Positions 1-8,493 of a stretch of 64,000 nt of DNA are shown in pieces (position 1 is the stretch's first letter; each line of letters starts with the position of its first letter). The notes under the pieces were generated by a model. It had not been told where the DNA came from and did no database searches. It worked only from the letters and a program-made list of their open reading frames with translations. Source of the DNA: DASUPK01 sp963744105 (GTDB lineage Bacteria; Actinomycetota; Thermoleophilia; Solirubrobacterales; 70-9). The DNA is taken from NCBI GenBank assembly GCA_963744105.1, contig CAVUSJ010000001.1, positions 1 to 64,000 of the forward strand, given 5' to 3'. Made by a program: the position numbers and the translations under genes.

Positions 1-682
1 TGTAGAGCATCCAGGCGGCGATGGCACCGCCGGCGATCAGGGTGGTGCCCTGGATCAGCGCGAAGGTCTGCCAGCCGACGATCAGGGACCAGCCCAGGAC
101 CCAGGCCACCAGCGCGAGGTTCGTCGCGACGACGCTCGCCAGGATCCGGGGCGTCATGCCACGCTGCGGGAAGCGGCGCTCGAAGAGGAAGACCAGGGTC
201 GGGCCGACCAGCAGCATCAGCAGCGGGTTGCGATAGAGCCGGTAGCCGAGGCGCCGCAGAGGTGTCGCCCGTTCGTATTCGGCGAGGGTCATCGTGTTGA
301 TCTCACCGACGCCGCGGTGCTCGAGGTCGCCGGTGTGTGCGTGATGGATGCGGTGCTGGCGCTGCCACCAGCGGTAGGGCGTGAAGAGCAGGTAGCCGAG
401 GAGGTGGCCCCAGCGCGTGTTCGCATCGCGCGATTCGAACATCGAGTTGTGTGTCAGGTCGTGGAAGAGCGAGTACATGCGCGTCAGGAAGACGGTGGCG
501 ACCAAGCCCACGGCGATGGCCACCGGAGCGCTCGGCCGGATCAGGGCGGCGAGCAGCCAGATGCTCAGGTAGGGCAGGACCACGCTGGCGATCTGCCCGA
601 GGCTGCGGCGACGGTCGACCCGCAGATAGGGCGAGAGGTCCTGCTTCCAGCTCTGGCGGGGCGGAATCTCAGCGGCGTTCAT
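1..682 (-). CDS. Fatty acid desaturase (3' end outside window)
   Basis: Membrane di-iron desaturase that introduces double bonds into acyl chains. The ATG is at 680-682 and 227 codons are visible before the window ends. Histidine boxes are present: HDLTH at about residues 74-78 and HRIHHAH at about 110-116, separated by an amphipathic stretch. Hydrophobic segments lie at about 31-67 and again after residue 150. The third histidine box would lie beyond the edge. It is the last visible gene of a leftward run behind the acetoacetyl-CoA synthetase, 40 bp away. The HDxxH/HxxHH pattern fits acyl-lipid or Delta-12-like desaturases, but the substrate cannot be fixed from this part. The family call is sure and the regiospecificity is unknown. 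Confidence 0.85.
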   Translation of the reverse strand, partial: MNAAEIPPRQSWKQDLSPYLRVDRRRSLGQIASVVLPYLSIWLLAALIRPSAPVAIAVGLVATVFLTRMYSLFHDLTHNSMFESRDANTRWGHLLGYLLFTPYRWWQRQHRIHHAHTGDLEHRGVGEINTMTLAEYERATPLRRLGYRLYRNPLLMLLVGPTLVFLFERRFPQRGMTPRILASVVATNLALVAWVLGWSLIVGWQTFALIQGTTLIAGGAIAAWMLY

Positions 683-722
683 GGCTCTCACTACGCTGGG
701 TCGCCGGGGCTGGATCAGCAGG

Positions 723-2720
723 TCAGGTCTTGGCGGCCAGCTCCATGAAGTAGTCGAGGGCCGCCGGGTTCGCGAGGGAGTCGCGGCTGGCGGCCTTCTC
801 CGGCGGGTCGCCCATGAGGATGCGCTTGACGGGGACCTCGAGGACCTTGCCGCTCAGCGTTCTGGGTACCTCCTTGATCTGGAAGATCTCGTTCGGGACG
901 TGGCGGGGCGAACACTGCTCGCGGATCCGTCCCCTGATCTCGCCGGTCAGCTCGTCGTTGAGCTCGGCGTCCTCTCGCAGGACGACGAAGAGCGGCATCC
1001 ATCCCTCGGTACCGGGCTTTGGCACGTCCACGACGAGGGAGTCGAGGACCTGCGGGACGTCCGCGACGGCGCGGTAGATCTCGGCCGTGCCCATCCGGAT
1101 GCCACCGCGGTTGATGGTCGAGTCGGAGCGGCCGTAGATGATCGCGGTGCCGCGCGAGGTGATCTCGATCCAGTCACCGTGCCTCCAAACACCCGGGTAG
1201 GTCTCGAAGTAGCTGGCGCGGTAGCGGGAGCCGTCCTGGTCGCCCCAGAAGAAGACCGGCATCGAGGGCATGGGTTCGGTGATGACGAGCTCGCCGACCT
1301 CGTCGATGACCGAGTTGCCGTCTTCGTCGAAGGCCTCGACCTTGGCGCCGAGGGCGCGGCCCTGGAGCTCCCCCTTGTAGACGGGAAGGATCGGGACGCC
1401 GCCGACGAAGGCCGTGCAGACGTCGGTGCCGCCGCTGGTGGAGAAGAGCCAGGAGTCGGCGCCGAGGTGCTCGTAGATCCAGTCGAAGCCCTCCGGCGAG
1501 AGGGGGGAGCCGGTCGAGCCGACCGAGCGGAGGTGCGACAGGTCTCGCCCCTCCTCGGGCTTTACGCCGTCCTTCATGCAGGCCGCGATGTACGCGGCGC
1601 TGGTGCCGAAGCAGGTCTCGCCGGTCCGCTCCGCGAGATCCCAGAGGACGCCCATGTCCGGATAGGCGGGATTACCGTCGTAGAGCACGATGGACGCCGG
1701 CGTGAGCAGGCCGCCGATCAGGAAGTTCCACATCATCCAACCGGTCGTGGTGAACCAGAAGAGGCGGTCGCCGGTCTGGGCGTCCAGGTGAAGATGGCCC
1801 TTCTTGAGCTGCTCGAGCAGGATGCCGCCGTGTCCCTGGACGATCGCCTTGGGTAGGCCCGTCGTGCCGGAGGAGTAGAGGACCCAGAGGGGGTGATCGA
1901 AGGTGACGCGCTCGAAGTGGAGCTCCGCGCCCTGCCCGAGGTCGGCGAGCTGCCCCCAGGTCATCGGCGGGGCCACCTTGTCGCGCTCCTCGAGGATTGA
2001 CAGCTCGGGTGCGGCACTCAGGTACGGAACGACGACGATCCGATCCAGGCTGGAGATCTGCGAGGCGACGTCGGCGACGACGTCCATGCGGTCGAAGTCC
2101 TTGCCGCCGTAGCGGTAGCCGTCCACGACGAACATCACCTTCGGCTCGATCTGGGCGAAGCGATCGACGATGCTGCCCGGGCCGAAGTCGGGTGAGCAGC
2201 TCGACCAGATGGCGCCGAGGCTGGCGGCGGCGAGGAAGGCGATCAGAGCCTCGGGGCCGTTGGGGAGGTAGGCGACCACGCGGTCCCCCTTGGCGACGCC
2301 GAGCGCCTGCAGGCCCTCACGCACCTGGGCGACCTGCTCCCGCAGCTCACCCCAGCGAAGCTCGGAGAGCTCGCGGAGCTCGGAGGCGTAGAGGACCGCG
2401 ACCTCGTGCTCGTCCTTGCCGCGGAAGATGTGCTCCGCGTAGTTCAGGTTGGCGCCCTCGAACCAGCGGGCCCCGGGCATGACGCGCTCGGCCAGGACCT
2501 GGTCGTAGGGGTCGTCCGAGATCACCTCGAAGTACTCCCAGAGGGTGCCCCAGAACTCCTCGATCTCGGTGACCGACCAGCGCCAGAGCGAGTGGTAGTC
2601 CTCGAAGTGAAGGTCGCGGTTGTCAGCCAGCCAGCGGATGTAGCGGGTCAGCTGGGAGCGCTCGACCATCTCGGGCGTGGGCGCCCAGAGAATCTCCGCC
2701 TCGACGGTGCTCTCCTCCAC
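723..2720 (-). CDS. aacS: Acetoacetyl-CoA synthetase
   Basis: ATP-dependent ligase of the ANL superfamily (665 aa, the usual length) that activates acetoacetate to acetoacetyl-CoA in the cytosol. Visible features are the N-terminal acyl-CoA-synthetase cap (about 35-95), the adenylation P-loop SSGTTGLPK near residue 280, the GRSDSTINRGGIRMG hinge region near 540, and the catalytic-lysine tail LSGKVLEVPVKR near 630. The ATG at 2720 lies 10 bp after the upstream peptidase gene, and the desaturase follows 40 bp later, so the three are probably co-transcribed. It could take up acetoacetate made by the acetone carboxylase encoded near 40-44 kb. That link is inference, because the two loci are 37 kb apart. 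Confidence 0.93.
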   Translation of the reverse strand: MEESTVEAEILWAPTPEMVERSQLTRYIRWLADNRDLHFEDYHSLWRWSVTEIEEFWGTLWEYFEVISDDPYDQVLAERVMPGARWFEGANLNYAEHIFRGKDEHEVAVLYASELRELSELRWGELREQVAQVREGLQALGVAKGDRVVAYLPNGPEALIAFLAAASLGAIWSSCSPDFGPGSIVDRFAQIEPKVMFVVDGYRYGGKDFDRMDVVADVASQISSLDRIVVVPYLSAAPELSILEERDKVAPPMTWGQLADLGQGAELHFERVTFDHPLWVLYSSGTTGLPKAIVQGHGGILLEQLKKGHLHLDAQTGDRLFWFTTTGWMMWNFLIGGLLTPASIVLYDGNPAYPDMGVLWDLAERTGETCFGTSAAYIAACMKDGVKPEEGRDLSHLRSVGSTGSPLSPEGFDWIYEHLGADSWLFSTSGGTDVCTAFVGGVPILPVYKGELQGRALGAKVEAFDEDGNSVIDEVGELVITEPMPSMPVFFWGDQDGSRYRASYFETYPGVWRHGDWIEITSRGTAIIYGRSDSTINRGGIRMGTAEIYRAVADVPQVLDSLVVDVPKPGTEGWMPLFVVLREDAELNDELTGEIRGRIREQCSPRHVPNEIFQIKEVPRTLSGKVLEVPVKRILMGDPPEKAASRDSLANPAALDYFMELAAKT

Positions 2721-2730
2721 GGCCCGATCT

Positions 2731-3954
2731 TTACACGGGCGTTCGCTCGGGGGTCGGCTGCGGCGCGGCGGTGCGACTCGCCTCGCGATCGAGCAGCCGT
2801 GCCAGCGAGACGACGAAGTCGGTGGCGCGGGTCAGGGCCTCAGCGTCGACTTGCTCGGGGACGTCCTCGTGCGTGTGGTACCAGGGGGCGAGGTTGCCGT
2901 CGGAATCGGTGGTCCGGAGGGTGATCGCCCGCAGCCGGCGGGCACGGGCGGGCATGGCGTCGTCGAGGACGGGGTGGCGGATGGGGCGGGCGCTCTGGCC
3001 GGCCGCGGAGAGCGCCTCGCAGAGCTCGATCAGCTGGGGGTCGTGGGGGAGGCTGATCACGGGTCCCTGGCTGATCTCGTAGGCGACCTCGCCGGACGAG
3101 ACCGAGTCGATGTTCACGAAGACGGTGGTGGCTCGGTCGAGCTCCTTGCGGCGCGAACGGACGAAGGCGCGGCTTCCTTCGCAGAAGGACTCCTCGGAGC
3201 CGGCCAGGACGACCCAGACGTCCAGATTCTCGGGCGGGCTGGCCGTCAGCTCCTGCGCGGCAGAGAGGACCGCGGCCACGCCAGAGGCGTTGTCGTAGGC
3301 GCCGGGGACGATGTCGGAGAGGGCGATGTCGATCAGCAGGAACCCCGCGACGATCAGGATGATCGTGGGGATCGCCTGCAGTGCGTTGAGCCAGGTCGCG
3401 TCGAGCCCCGCCATCCGGGCGCCGAGGATGGGGAGGAGGGGGGCGAGCCCGAGCCAGAAGAAGATCCGGAATGGGCCGAGGCCGAGGCGGGTGCGCTCCG
3501 GCAGGCGCCGGATCCGGTTGGACCCCTTGGAGAAGATGTAGCCGGTGCGGGCCGCGTCGTAGTGGGCCATGAGGATCAGCCGGGGCGCGCCCGCGCGGTC
3601 GCCCGGGGAGACGACGTTCTGGGAGACCCGCCGGAAGAGCAGCGAGCGGACCAGGTAGAGGCGGGTGTTGAGGTCGAGGTAGGTCGACACGGCCGCAAGG
3701 AGGACGAGGGCGAACCCGGCCGCCGGCTGAACTGTGGCGAGGATGCTGCCGGCGACTCCCATCGCGGCGTGGATCAGATGGACGATCGCGTACTCGGGAT
3801 GCGTGAAGAAGGGCTCGACCTCCGCGCGCCGCCCGATTCCCCGGAGCCGCCCGGCGAGCATGTCGGCCGCGCGACGCTCGGAGTCGGTGCCAGGGCCCCG
3901 CTCTCGAAAGGAGCAGAGCTCGCGAATCAGGTCGATGCGTCCCGCAGAGTCCAC
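2731..3954 (-). CDS. M28-family zinc peptidase-like membrane protein
   Basis: A 407-aa protein with a GTG start. A polytopic membrane part (hydrophobic segments at about 60-95 and 185-215) surrounds an M28/aminopeptidase-type catalytic core. Putative zinc ligands and catalytic residues appear in order: AHYDA (His), AYDNASG (Asp), GSEES (Glu), VNIDS (Asp) and HTHED near the C-terminus (His). This is the layout of M28 di-zinc exopeptidases. The embedded membrane segments are unusual compared with secreted M28 enzymes. It is the first gene of the leftward operon with acetoacetyl-CoA synthetase and desaturase. The substrate is unknown. The fold call is good and the physiological role is open. Confidence 0.8.
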   Translation of the reverse strand: MDSAGRIDLIRELCSFRERGPGTDSERRAADMLAGRLRGIGRRAEVEPFFTHPEYAIVHLIHAAMGVAGSILATVQPAAGFALVLLAAVSTYLDLNTRLYLVRSLLFRRVSQNVVSPGDRAGAPRLILMAHYDAARTGYIFSKGSNRIRRLPERTRLGLGPFRIFFWLGLAPLLPILGARMAGLDATWLNALQAIPTIILIVAGFLLIDIALSDIVPGAYDNASGVAAVLSAAQELTASPPENLDVWVVLAGSEESFCEGSRAFVRSRRKELDRATTVFVNIDSVSSGEVAYEISQGPVISLPHDPQLIELCEALSAAGQSARPIRHPVLDDAMPARARRLRAITLRTTDSDGNLAPWYHTHEDVPEQVDAEALTRATDFVVSLARLLDREASRTAAPQPTPERTPV

Positions 3955-4023
3955 CGGCGGCGGATTATCGCGTTGCGGCGGATGTCCCGCTGAGGGTGGT
4001 CGGGGCTTCTATCGTTGCCGTGC

Positions 4024-4106
4024 GCCGGAGTGGCGGAATGGCAGACGCGCGGCACTCAAAATGCCGTGTCCCTCGGGACGTGTGGGTTCGACTCCCACCT
4101 CCGGCA
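4024..4106 (+). tRNA. tRNA-Leu(CAA)
   Basis: A 7-bp acceptor stem (GCCGGAG at 4024-4030 with CTCCGGC at 4099-4105), an anticodon stem CGGCA/TGCCG enclosing CTCAAAA (anticodon CAA), a long class II variable arm and the T-loop GTTCGACTC are all visible. The genome continues with ACC after the stem, so the first CC of the tail may be encoded. Confidence 0.97.
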
Positions 4107-4125
4107 CCTCCTCTACGCTCGCGCC

Positions 4126-4803
4126 ATGTGCGGGCGGTACACGCTCACCGATCCCGATCCGCGGCTCCTGCGGTTTCGGTTCGGGCTCACGGAGGAGGCG
4201 AAGATCGAGCAGGCGCCTCGGTACAACGTCGCGCCCACCGATCCAGTGCTCGCGGTAAGGCTGAACAGGGACGGCCGGCGTGAGCCCGGTGTCCTTCGCT
4301 GGGGGTTGATCCCTCACTTCGCCGACCCGGATTCGTGGGACCGGCTGCTGATCAACGCCCGGGCCGAGACCGTCTCCGAGTACCCGGCGTTTCGCGATGC
4401 CTTCCGGACGCACCGCTGCCTGATCGTCGCCGACGGCTTCTACGAGTGGCGGGCGGAGGAGACGGGGAAGAAGCCTGTCTGGATCACGCGCCCGTCGCGG
4501 GAGCCGTTCGCCTTCGCCGGCCTGTGGGCGGAGGCCCGCCGATCCGACGGGTCGTCAGTGCACTCCTGCGCGATCGTCACCTGCGAGCCGGGCGAGGTCG
4601 TCGCCCCGATCCACGACCGGATGCCGGCGATCCTGGCCGAGGAGGACGAGGCCGCATGGCTCGACAAGGAGGCCGACGAGGGCGCGCTTCGGGCCCTGCT
4701 CGCCCCGACGGACGACCTCACGATCACGGAGGTCTCGGACGCCGTCAACGACGTCCGGCAGGAAGGGCCGGCGCTGGTCGAGCCGCCGCTCAGGCTTTTT
4801 TAG
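4126..4803 (+). CDS. SRAP-domain abasic-site processing protein (YedK/HMCES family)
   Basis: This 225-aa protein shields abasic sites in single-stranded DNA by forming a covalent thiazolidine link through Cys2. The start at 4126 is chosen because it gives the obligatory MCGRYTL N-terminus, and the longer upstream frame runs through the tRNA. The family's key residues are all present at the expected positions: Cys2, Asn77 (in NARAETV), Glu107 (in GFYEW) and His163 (in HDRMP). The gene starts 20 bp after tRNA-Leu. Its 3' end overlaps the convergent membrane protein gene by 14 bp. The call is confident. Confidence 0.95.
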   Translation: MCGRYTLTDPDPRLLRFRFGLTEEAKIEQAPRYNVAPTDPVLAVRLNRDGRREPGVLRWGLIPHFADPDSWDRLLINARAETVSEYPAFRDAFRTHRCLIVADGFYEWRAEETGKKPVWITRPSREPFAFAGLWAEARRSDGSSVHSCAIVTCEPGEVVAPIHDRMPAILAEEDEAAWLDKEADEGALRALLAPTDDLTITEVSDAVNDVRQEGPALVEPPLRLF

Positions 4804-5395
4804 GGCGGCGCGTCGCCGTGACGCGGCGAGTGCTGGTGCGGCTCTTGCTCGTGCCGGTCGTCCGCCGGCCACCACCGCGGCGGGAGGTCGGCCCCTTATC
4901 GCTGGGAGGAGGCTCGACCGGCGGCAGCTCATCGCCGATAGGTCGCTCCTCCTCGACGTGCCACTCCTGGTTGAAGGCGACCATCGCCACCGCAATCAGG
5001 ATCACCTGGACCGGGACCAGCAGCAGGCAGAGCAATCCGAGGAGGTCCGGGGGCAGCGCCGGGTCGCTCAGACCATCCTTGGCGCGGTCGAACCAGGCGG
5101 GGGCGGCGATTCCGGCGAAGATCGCGAGGATGATCGCCAGCGCGGAGGCAACCGGCAGCACGCCGCGGTTCCAGCGCGCCACGAGGAACGCGAACAGCAC
5201 ATACAGAGCGATGTAGAGGAGGGCGAAGATCTTGCCGCCCTCCAGCCGGGTCCAGCCACCAAGCGTGATTACGAGCGCGAGCCCGGCCGTGACCAGCAAC
5301 AGGAACACGACAAGAGCCCGCGCGCTCTTGGCCTCGGGCTTCTCCCTGTTCGGTCGCCAGAGCTCGTATCCGGGACGGATCGACCCCGCTTCCAT
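4790..5395 (-). CDS. Uncharacterised four-TM membrane protein with basic tail
   Basis: I do not recognise a named family. The protein of about 201 aa has a short N-terminal soluble part, four hydrophobic segments (roughly 27-47, 55-75, 82-105 and 120-143) and a long hydrophilic tail rich in Pro, Arg, Thr and Ser that ends in RRPKKA. A second in-frame ATG lies three codons upstream, at 5404. The chosen start gives MEAGSIRPGYELW, which looks like a natural N-terminus. The last 14 bp overlap the SRAP gene in convergent orientation. The basic tail could contact nucleic acid or the membrane surface, but this is only a guess from composition. Confidence 0.6.
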   Translation of the reverse strand: MEAGSIRPGYELWRPNREKPEAKSARALVVFLLLVTAGLALVITLGGWTRLEGGKIFALLYIALYVLFAFLVARWNRGVLPVASALAIILAIFAGIAAPAWFDRAKDGLSDPALPPDLLGLLCLLLVPVQVILIAVAMVAFNQEWHVEEERPIGDELPPVEPPPSDKGPTSRRGGGRRTTGTSKSRTSTRRVTATRRPKKA

Positions 5396-5455
5396 GGCGA
5401 GCAAGTCTATGGGCTCGGCTGGATGCGCGCTACACCCAACCGGGCATCGCGCCTA

Positions 5456-5539
5456 TGCGGGCGGAGGGACTCGAACCCCCACGCTCTCTCGAGCACTGGC
5501 ACCTAAAGCCAGCGTGTCTTCCAATTCCACCACGCCCGC
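5456..5539 (-). tRNA. tRNA-Leu(UAG)
   Basis: Reverse-strand cloverleaf with acceptor GCGGGCG (5533-5539) pairing with 5457-5463, anticodon stem CTGGC/GCCAG around TTTAGGT (anticodon TAG) and a long variable arm. A good -10 box, TAGAAT on the minus strand, lies at 5550-5555, about 10 nt upstream of the mature 5' end. Confidence 0.97.
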
Positions 5540-5666
5540 TGAGCACCTGATTCTAGTTTTGGCAGGGTGGCTTTTTACAGATGTACTCCGTGATGGGCCT
5601 CTGGAAAAATGCGCGGCGCATCTGGGCATCAGCCAGCGGGGCTGCGTCGACTCGAAGGAGGTCGGG

Positions 5667-6278
5667 ATGACCTGGCAAATCTCAGCTGCCGCGAACGGGG
5701 TGATCGGCATCGCCTACCTGGTGATCGCCTACATCATCCTCGGCGGCCTGTTTCGCACCAACCAGGTGACCACCAACAAGCTGGGGCTTGCGACCGGCTT
5801 GATCTTTCTCACCTGCGGCGACAGCGGCCGGCGACCGTTGCGGGGGGCGATGCTGGAACCTGAGGCACATGGCGACGGGGGGTGTATGACAGAGAGGCGG
5901 CCGATATCCGTGTACCGGGTCGATGACGTTCCCGAGCCCCGGGAGCTGATCCGCTTCGGCATGGAGGAGGACCCCGGCTTCGAGGTGGTGGGGGAGGCCG
6001 GTGACGGCAGGAGCGCTCTCGAGGGCATCTCGGCCACCCAGCCGGCAGCCGTCCTCCTAGACCTCTCGATGCCCGACATGGACGGCCTGGAGGCGATCCC
6101 GGAGATCCGCAAGGGTGACCCCGACGTCGCGATCATCGTGCTCTCCGGATTCTCGGCGGACCGCATGGGCGGCCCGGCGCTGGAGCGCGGGGCAGACGGC
6201 TACGTGGAGAAGGGCACGCCGATCCAGGAGCTCCGCGACGCCACCAGGATGGCGGTGGCGAAGCGCCGCGTGGACTAG
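5667..6278 (+). CDS. Chimeric protein: N-terminal membrane sensor remnant fused to a CheY-like receiver
   Basis: A 203-aa frame with a strong Shine-Dalgarno site (AAGGAGG at 5655-5661) before the ATG at 5667. Residues 1-50 form two hydrophobic segments with an ALGLATG/FLTCG-type sequence, resembling the start of a membrane-bound histidine kinase sensor. The similarity stops abruptly after LTCG. From Met74 (ATG 5886) the frame is a complete receiver domain with the acidic pair VDD, the phospho-Asp in LLDLSMPDMDG, a Ser in VLSG and the Lys in YVEKG. No output domain follows. The simplest reading is an internal deletion that joined a kinase N-terminus to a downstream response-regulator gene in frame. 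Alternatively only 5886-6278 is translated, as a 130-aa single-domain regulator. Confidence 0.7.
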   Translation: MTWQISAAANGVIGIAYLVIAYIILGGLFRTNQVTTNKLGLATGLIFLTCGDSGRRPLRGAMLEPEAHGDGGCMTERRPISVYRVDDVPEPRELIRFGMEEDPGFEVVGEAGDGRSALEGISATQPAAVLLDLSMPDMDGLEAIPEIRKGDPDVAIIVLSGFSADRMGGPALERGADGYVEKGTPIQELRDATRMAVAKRRVD

Positions 6279-6293
6279 CGCGCGGGAGCGGAG

Positions 6294-6367
6294 CGGGGCA
6301 CCCAGGACTCGAACCTGGAATCGCCGGTTTTGGAGACCGGTGCCTTAGCCAATTTGGCCAGTGCCCC
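6294..6367 (-). tRNA. tRNA-Trp(CCA)
   Basis: Reverse-strand cloverleaf with acceptor GGGGCAC (6361-6367) pairing with 6295-6301. The anticodon stem CCGGT/ACCGG encloses CTCCAAA, giving anticodon CCA. The T-arm is CCAGGTTCGAGTCCTGG. Discriminator base G. Confidence 0.97.
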
Positions 6368-6402
6368 TGGCGGGAGAATCGTAACCCGAGGGCCTTCGAC
6401 GG

Positions 6403-8100
6403 CTACGCCTTGGGCGAAGGCTTCTTGCCGGCGGGCGGCTGCTTGGTGCCCTTGCCCTTCTTCTTGGGCCGCACCGCGCTCTTCGGCAGCGGCGCCGGGT
6501 CCGGCCCGAGCTCGACCCGGCAGGTCTGCCCGGCGCAGCTCGAGAGGGGGATGAGGGCGGCGTAAAGCCACTTCCTGACCAGCCGGTAGCGCGGATCCGC
6601 GGCCACCGACCGGAGCTGATCGGGGTCGAGCTTCATGTCGTAGAGCTCGGTCTGGCCGTTCGAGTAGACCGTGTACTCGTAGCGGTCGGTTCGAATCGAG
6701 CGGTAAGCCGGAGCCGTGTCCGTGTTGGTCGCCGACTTGATGGCGTCGGGCTCCTGCTCGAGGTTGTCGACCCCACGCTTGCCGGCCACCCCGACGCGCG
6801 CCTCGCGCGCCCGCGCGGAGCTCGACTGCGCCGACTCGGCGCCGGTGCCGCCCGGGCCGGTGTCACCCTCGAGGAGAACCGGACGGGTGGATCGCAGCCC
6901 CGGGCTCTGGGCGAAGGGGAGGAGGGAGCGCCCGTCCAGCGAGTCGTCCTGCGAGCCGCTCGCGATCTGCAGGATCGTCTGGGGTATGTCGCCGTTCCAG
7001 ACCAGCTCGTTGCTGACTCCACCGGCTGGGATCCCCGGGCCCCGGATGATCAGCGGCACCCGCGACGCCGGGTCGTAGGGCAGGTACTTCCCGGTGGCGA
7101 TGCGGTGCTCGCCTCGGAAGAACCCGTTGTCCGAGGAGAAGATGATGTACGTGTCGTCGAGGATCCCCTTGTCCTTCAGGGTCTGGACGAGCTTTCCCAC
7201 GGCCTGATCGACCGAGATCAGCTGCTCTTCCTGGCGCCGGCGCTCATTGGCGATCAGCGCCACCTGCTTCTTCGTCAGCCGCCTCTTCGCCTGCCTGCGG
7301 AACCACTTGGGCTTGTCGCTGATGTTCTTCTCGTTGAACGCGGGCAGCTTCGGCAGCGGCGTCCCGGAAAGCCTGAAGAGGTCCCTGGGGGCCGGGTCGA
7401 ACGGACCGTGCGGCGAGTTGAACCAGAGGTTGAGCCAGAAGGGCTGGTTGGCCGGCGCCTTGTCGTTGATGAAGTTGACGGCTCGATCCGCGAAGACGTC
7501 GGTCTGGTAGTCGGCCGGCTGATCGCCGTAGTAGGTGAGGTGCGGAGTGGCGCTCGGCCCGGTCTTCTCGATCAGCTGGTAGTTGAAGTAGAGCGCGTCC
7601 TCCGAGATCTTCCCGTACCACTCGGACCAGCCGGGGGGCACGGGCAGCGAGTTGTCGGTGACGCCGTACCCGTTCATGTACTTGCCGATGTGGACGTTGT
7701 AGTAGCCGTCGTCCTGGAGCCAGACCGGCAGGTCGTTGGACTCGTGCGAGCGGAACTTGAACCAGCTTCCGTTCGGAGCGATGTTGCCGTGCACCCCGTG
7801 GTTGTGCATGTACTGCCCACTCATCATCGTGGCCCGCGAGGGGCAGCAGAGCGGGAAGGAGATGTAAGCCTCGTTGAAGCTCGTCCCCTGGCCGGCGAGC
7901 AGGGACTGCACGTTCGGCATCGCCGAGAGCTCGCTGGTCGTCATGTCGTCGGTGAGGATGAAGACGACGTTCTTCTGGGAGGGGGCCCCGTGCGCCTTGC
8001 GCGCGGCGAGCGCCCCCCCTCCGACCGCGAGCAGCACACAGCACGCGGCGAGGACGGCTCGCGTGCGAGCGTGCATCGTTCTTGGCCTGGGGAGCGGCAT
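6403..8100 (-). CDS. Secreted sulfatase (arylsulfatase family)
   Basis: A 565-aa hydrolase of the alkaline-phosphatase superfamily that removes sulfate esters. The N-terminus has an export signal with a Cys-containing hydrophobic core (about 12-32). A second ATG at 8076 would give a shorter, equally good signal. The core starts with VFILTDDMTTSE (metal-binding DD) and contains FPLCCPSRATMMSG, the C-x-P-S-R motif whose Cys is matured to formylglycine. The HNHG and SDNGFF motifs follow. The C-terminal 25 residues are a Lys/Pro-rich tail. A paralogue with the same architecture lies at 37.6-39.3 kb. The natural substrate is unknown. Confidence 0.9.
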   Translation of the reverse strand: MPLPRPRTMHARTRAVLAACCVLLAVGGGALAARKAHGAPSQKNVVFILTDDMTTSELSAMPNVQSLLAGQGTSFNEAYISFPLCCPSRATMMSGQYMHNHGVHGNIAPNGSWFKFRSHESNDLPVWLQDDGYYNVHIGKYMNGYGVTDNSLPVPPGWSEWYGKISEDALYFNYQLIEKTGPSATPHLTYYGDQPADYQTDVFADRAVNFINDKAPANQPFWLNLWFNSPHGPFDPAPRDLFRLSGTPLPKLPAFNEKNISDKPKWFRRQAKRRLTKKQVALIANERRRQEEQLISVDQAVGKLVQTLKDKGILDDTYIIFSSDNGFFRGEHRIATGKYLPYDPASRVPLIIRGPGIPAGGVSNELVWNGDIPQTILQIASGSQDDSLDGRSLLPFAQSPGLRSTRPVLLEGDTGPGGTGAESAQSSSARAREARVGVAGKRGVDNLEQEPDAIKSATNTDTAPAYRSIRTDRYEYTVYSNGQTELYDMKLDPDQLRSVAADPRYRLVRKWLYAALIPLSSCAGQTCRVELGPDPAPLPKSAVRPKKKGKGTKQPPAGKKPSPKA

Positions 8101-8206
8101 AAGTCGGAGGTGCGGTGGGCGACCCTGCCCCTAGAACCGTCCCGCCGCCGTTGAGTTTCGCAAAACGAACGGCGTTCTCCCTACCGGAAAGCCGTGATCG
8201 CGAACC

Positions 8207-8212
8207 TATAAT
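8207..8212 (+). promoter_or_regulatory. -10 box of tRNA-Gly/tRNA-Pro
   Basis: A perfect TATAAT lies 10 nt before the mature 5' end of tRNA-Gly. No clear TTGACA is seen 17 nt upstream. A second weaker box, TAGGAT at 8313-8318, lies 11 nt before tRNA-Pro. Confidence 0.6.
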
Positions 8213-8222
8213 CGGCCCCCGC

Positions 8223-8294
8223 GCGGGCGTGGTGTAGTTGGTAACACTGGAGCCTTCCAAGCTCCCGTCGCCGGTTCGATCCCGGTCGCCCGCT
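8223..8294 (+). tRNA. tRNA-Gly(UCC)
   Basis: Acceptor GCGGGCG (8223-8229) pairs with CGCCCGC (8287-8293). The anticodon stem GGAGC/GCTCC encloses CTTCCAA, giving anticodon TCC. The T-arm is CCGGTTCGATCCCGG. It lies 35 bp before tRNA-Pro. Confidence 0.97.
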
Positions 8295-8329
8295 TGGTCA
8301 AGCGCTTGGGTCTAGGATTGACCCGTCAC

Positions 8330-8403
8330 CGGGGCGTGGCGCAGTCTGGTAGCGCATTCGGCTGGGGGCCGAAAGGTCGCTGGTTCAAATCCAGTCGCCC
8401 CGA
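8330..8403 (+). tRNA. tRNA-Pro(GGG), integration target
   Basis: Acceptor CGGGGCG (8330-8336) pairs with CGCCCCG (8396-8402). The anticodon stem TTCGG/CCGAA encloses CTGGGGG, giving anticodon GGG. Its 3' half is duplicated exactly at 12608-12654, and shorter matches to its 3' end occur near 15.9 and 21.4 kb, so it has served as an attachment site for mobile DNA. Confidence 0.97.
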
Positions 8404-8404
8404 T
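8358..8404 (+). repeat. Left attachment repeat (attL) inside tRNA-Pro
   Basis: A 47-bp sequence from the anticodon stem to one base past the 3' end of tRNA-Pro, repeated without mismatch at 12608-12654 in the same orientation. An identity ending at the tRNA 3' end is the usual footprint of tyrosine-integrase insertion. Confidence 0.9.
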
Positions 8405-8493
8405 TAGTCCTACACCACCGTGATTCGTAAGCGATGATGGGCCGAGATGAGGTCGGTCGAGGATGCGACCCGCTTGAGTAAAGCCGGCAGATC

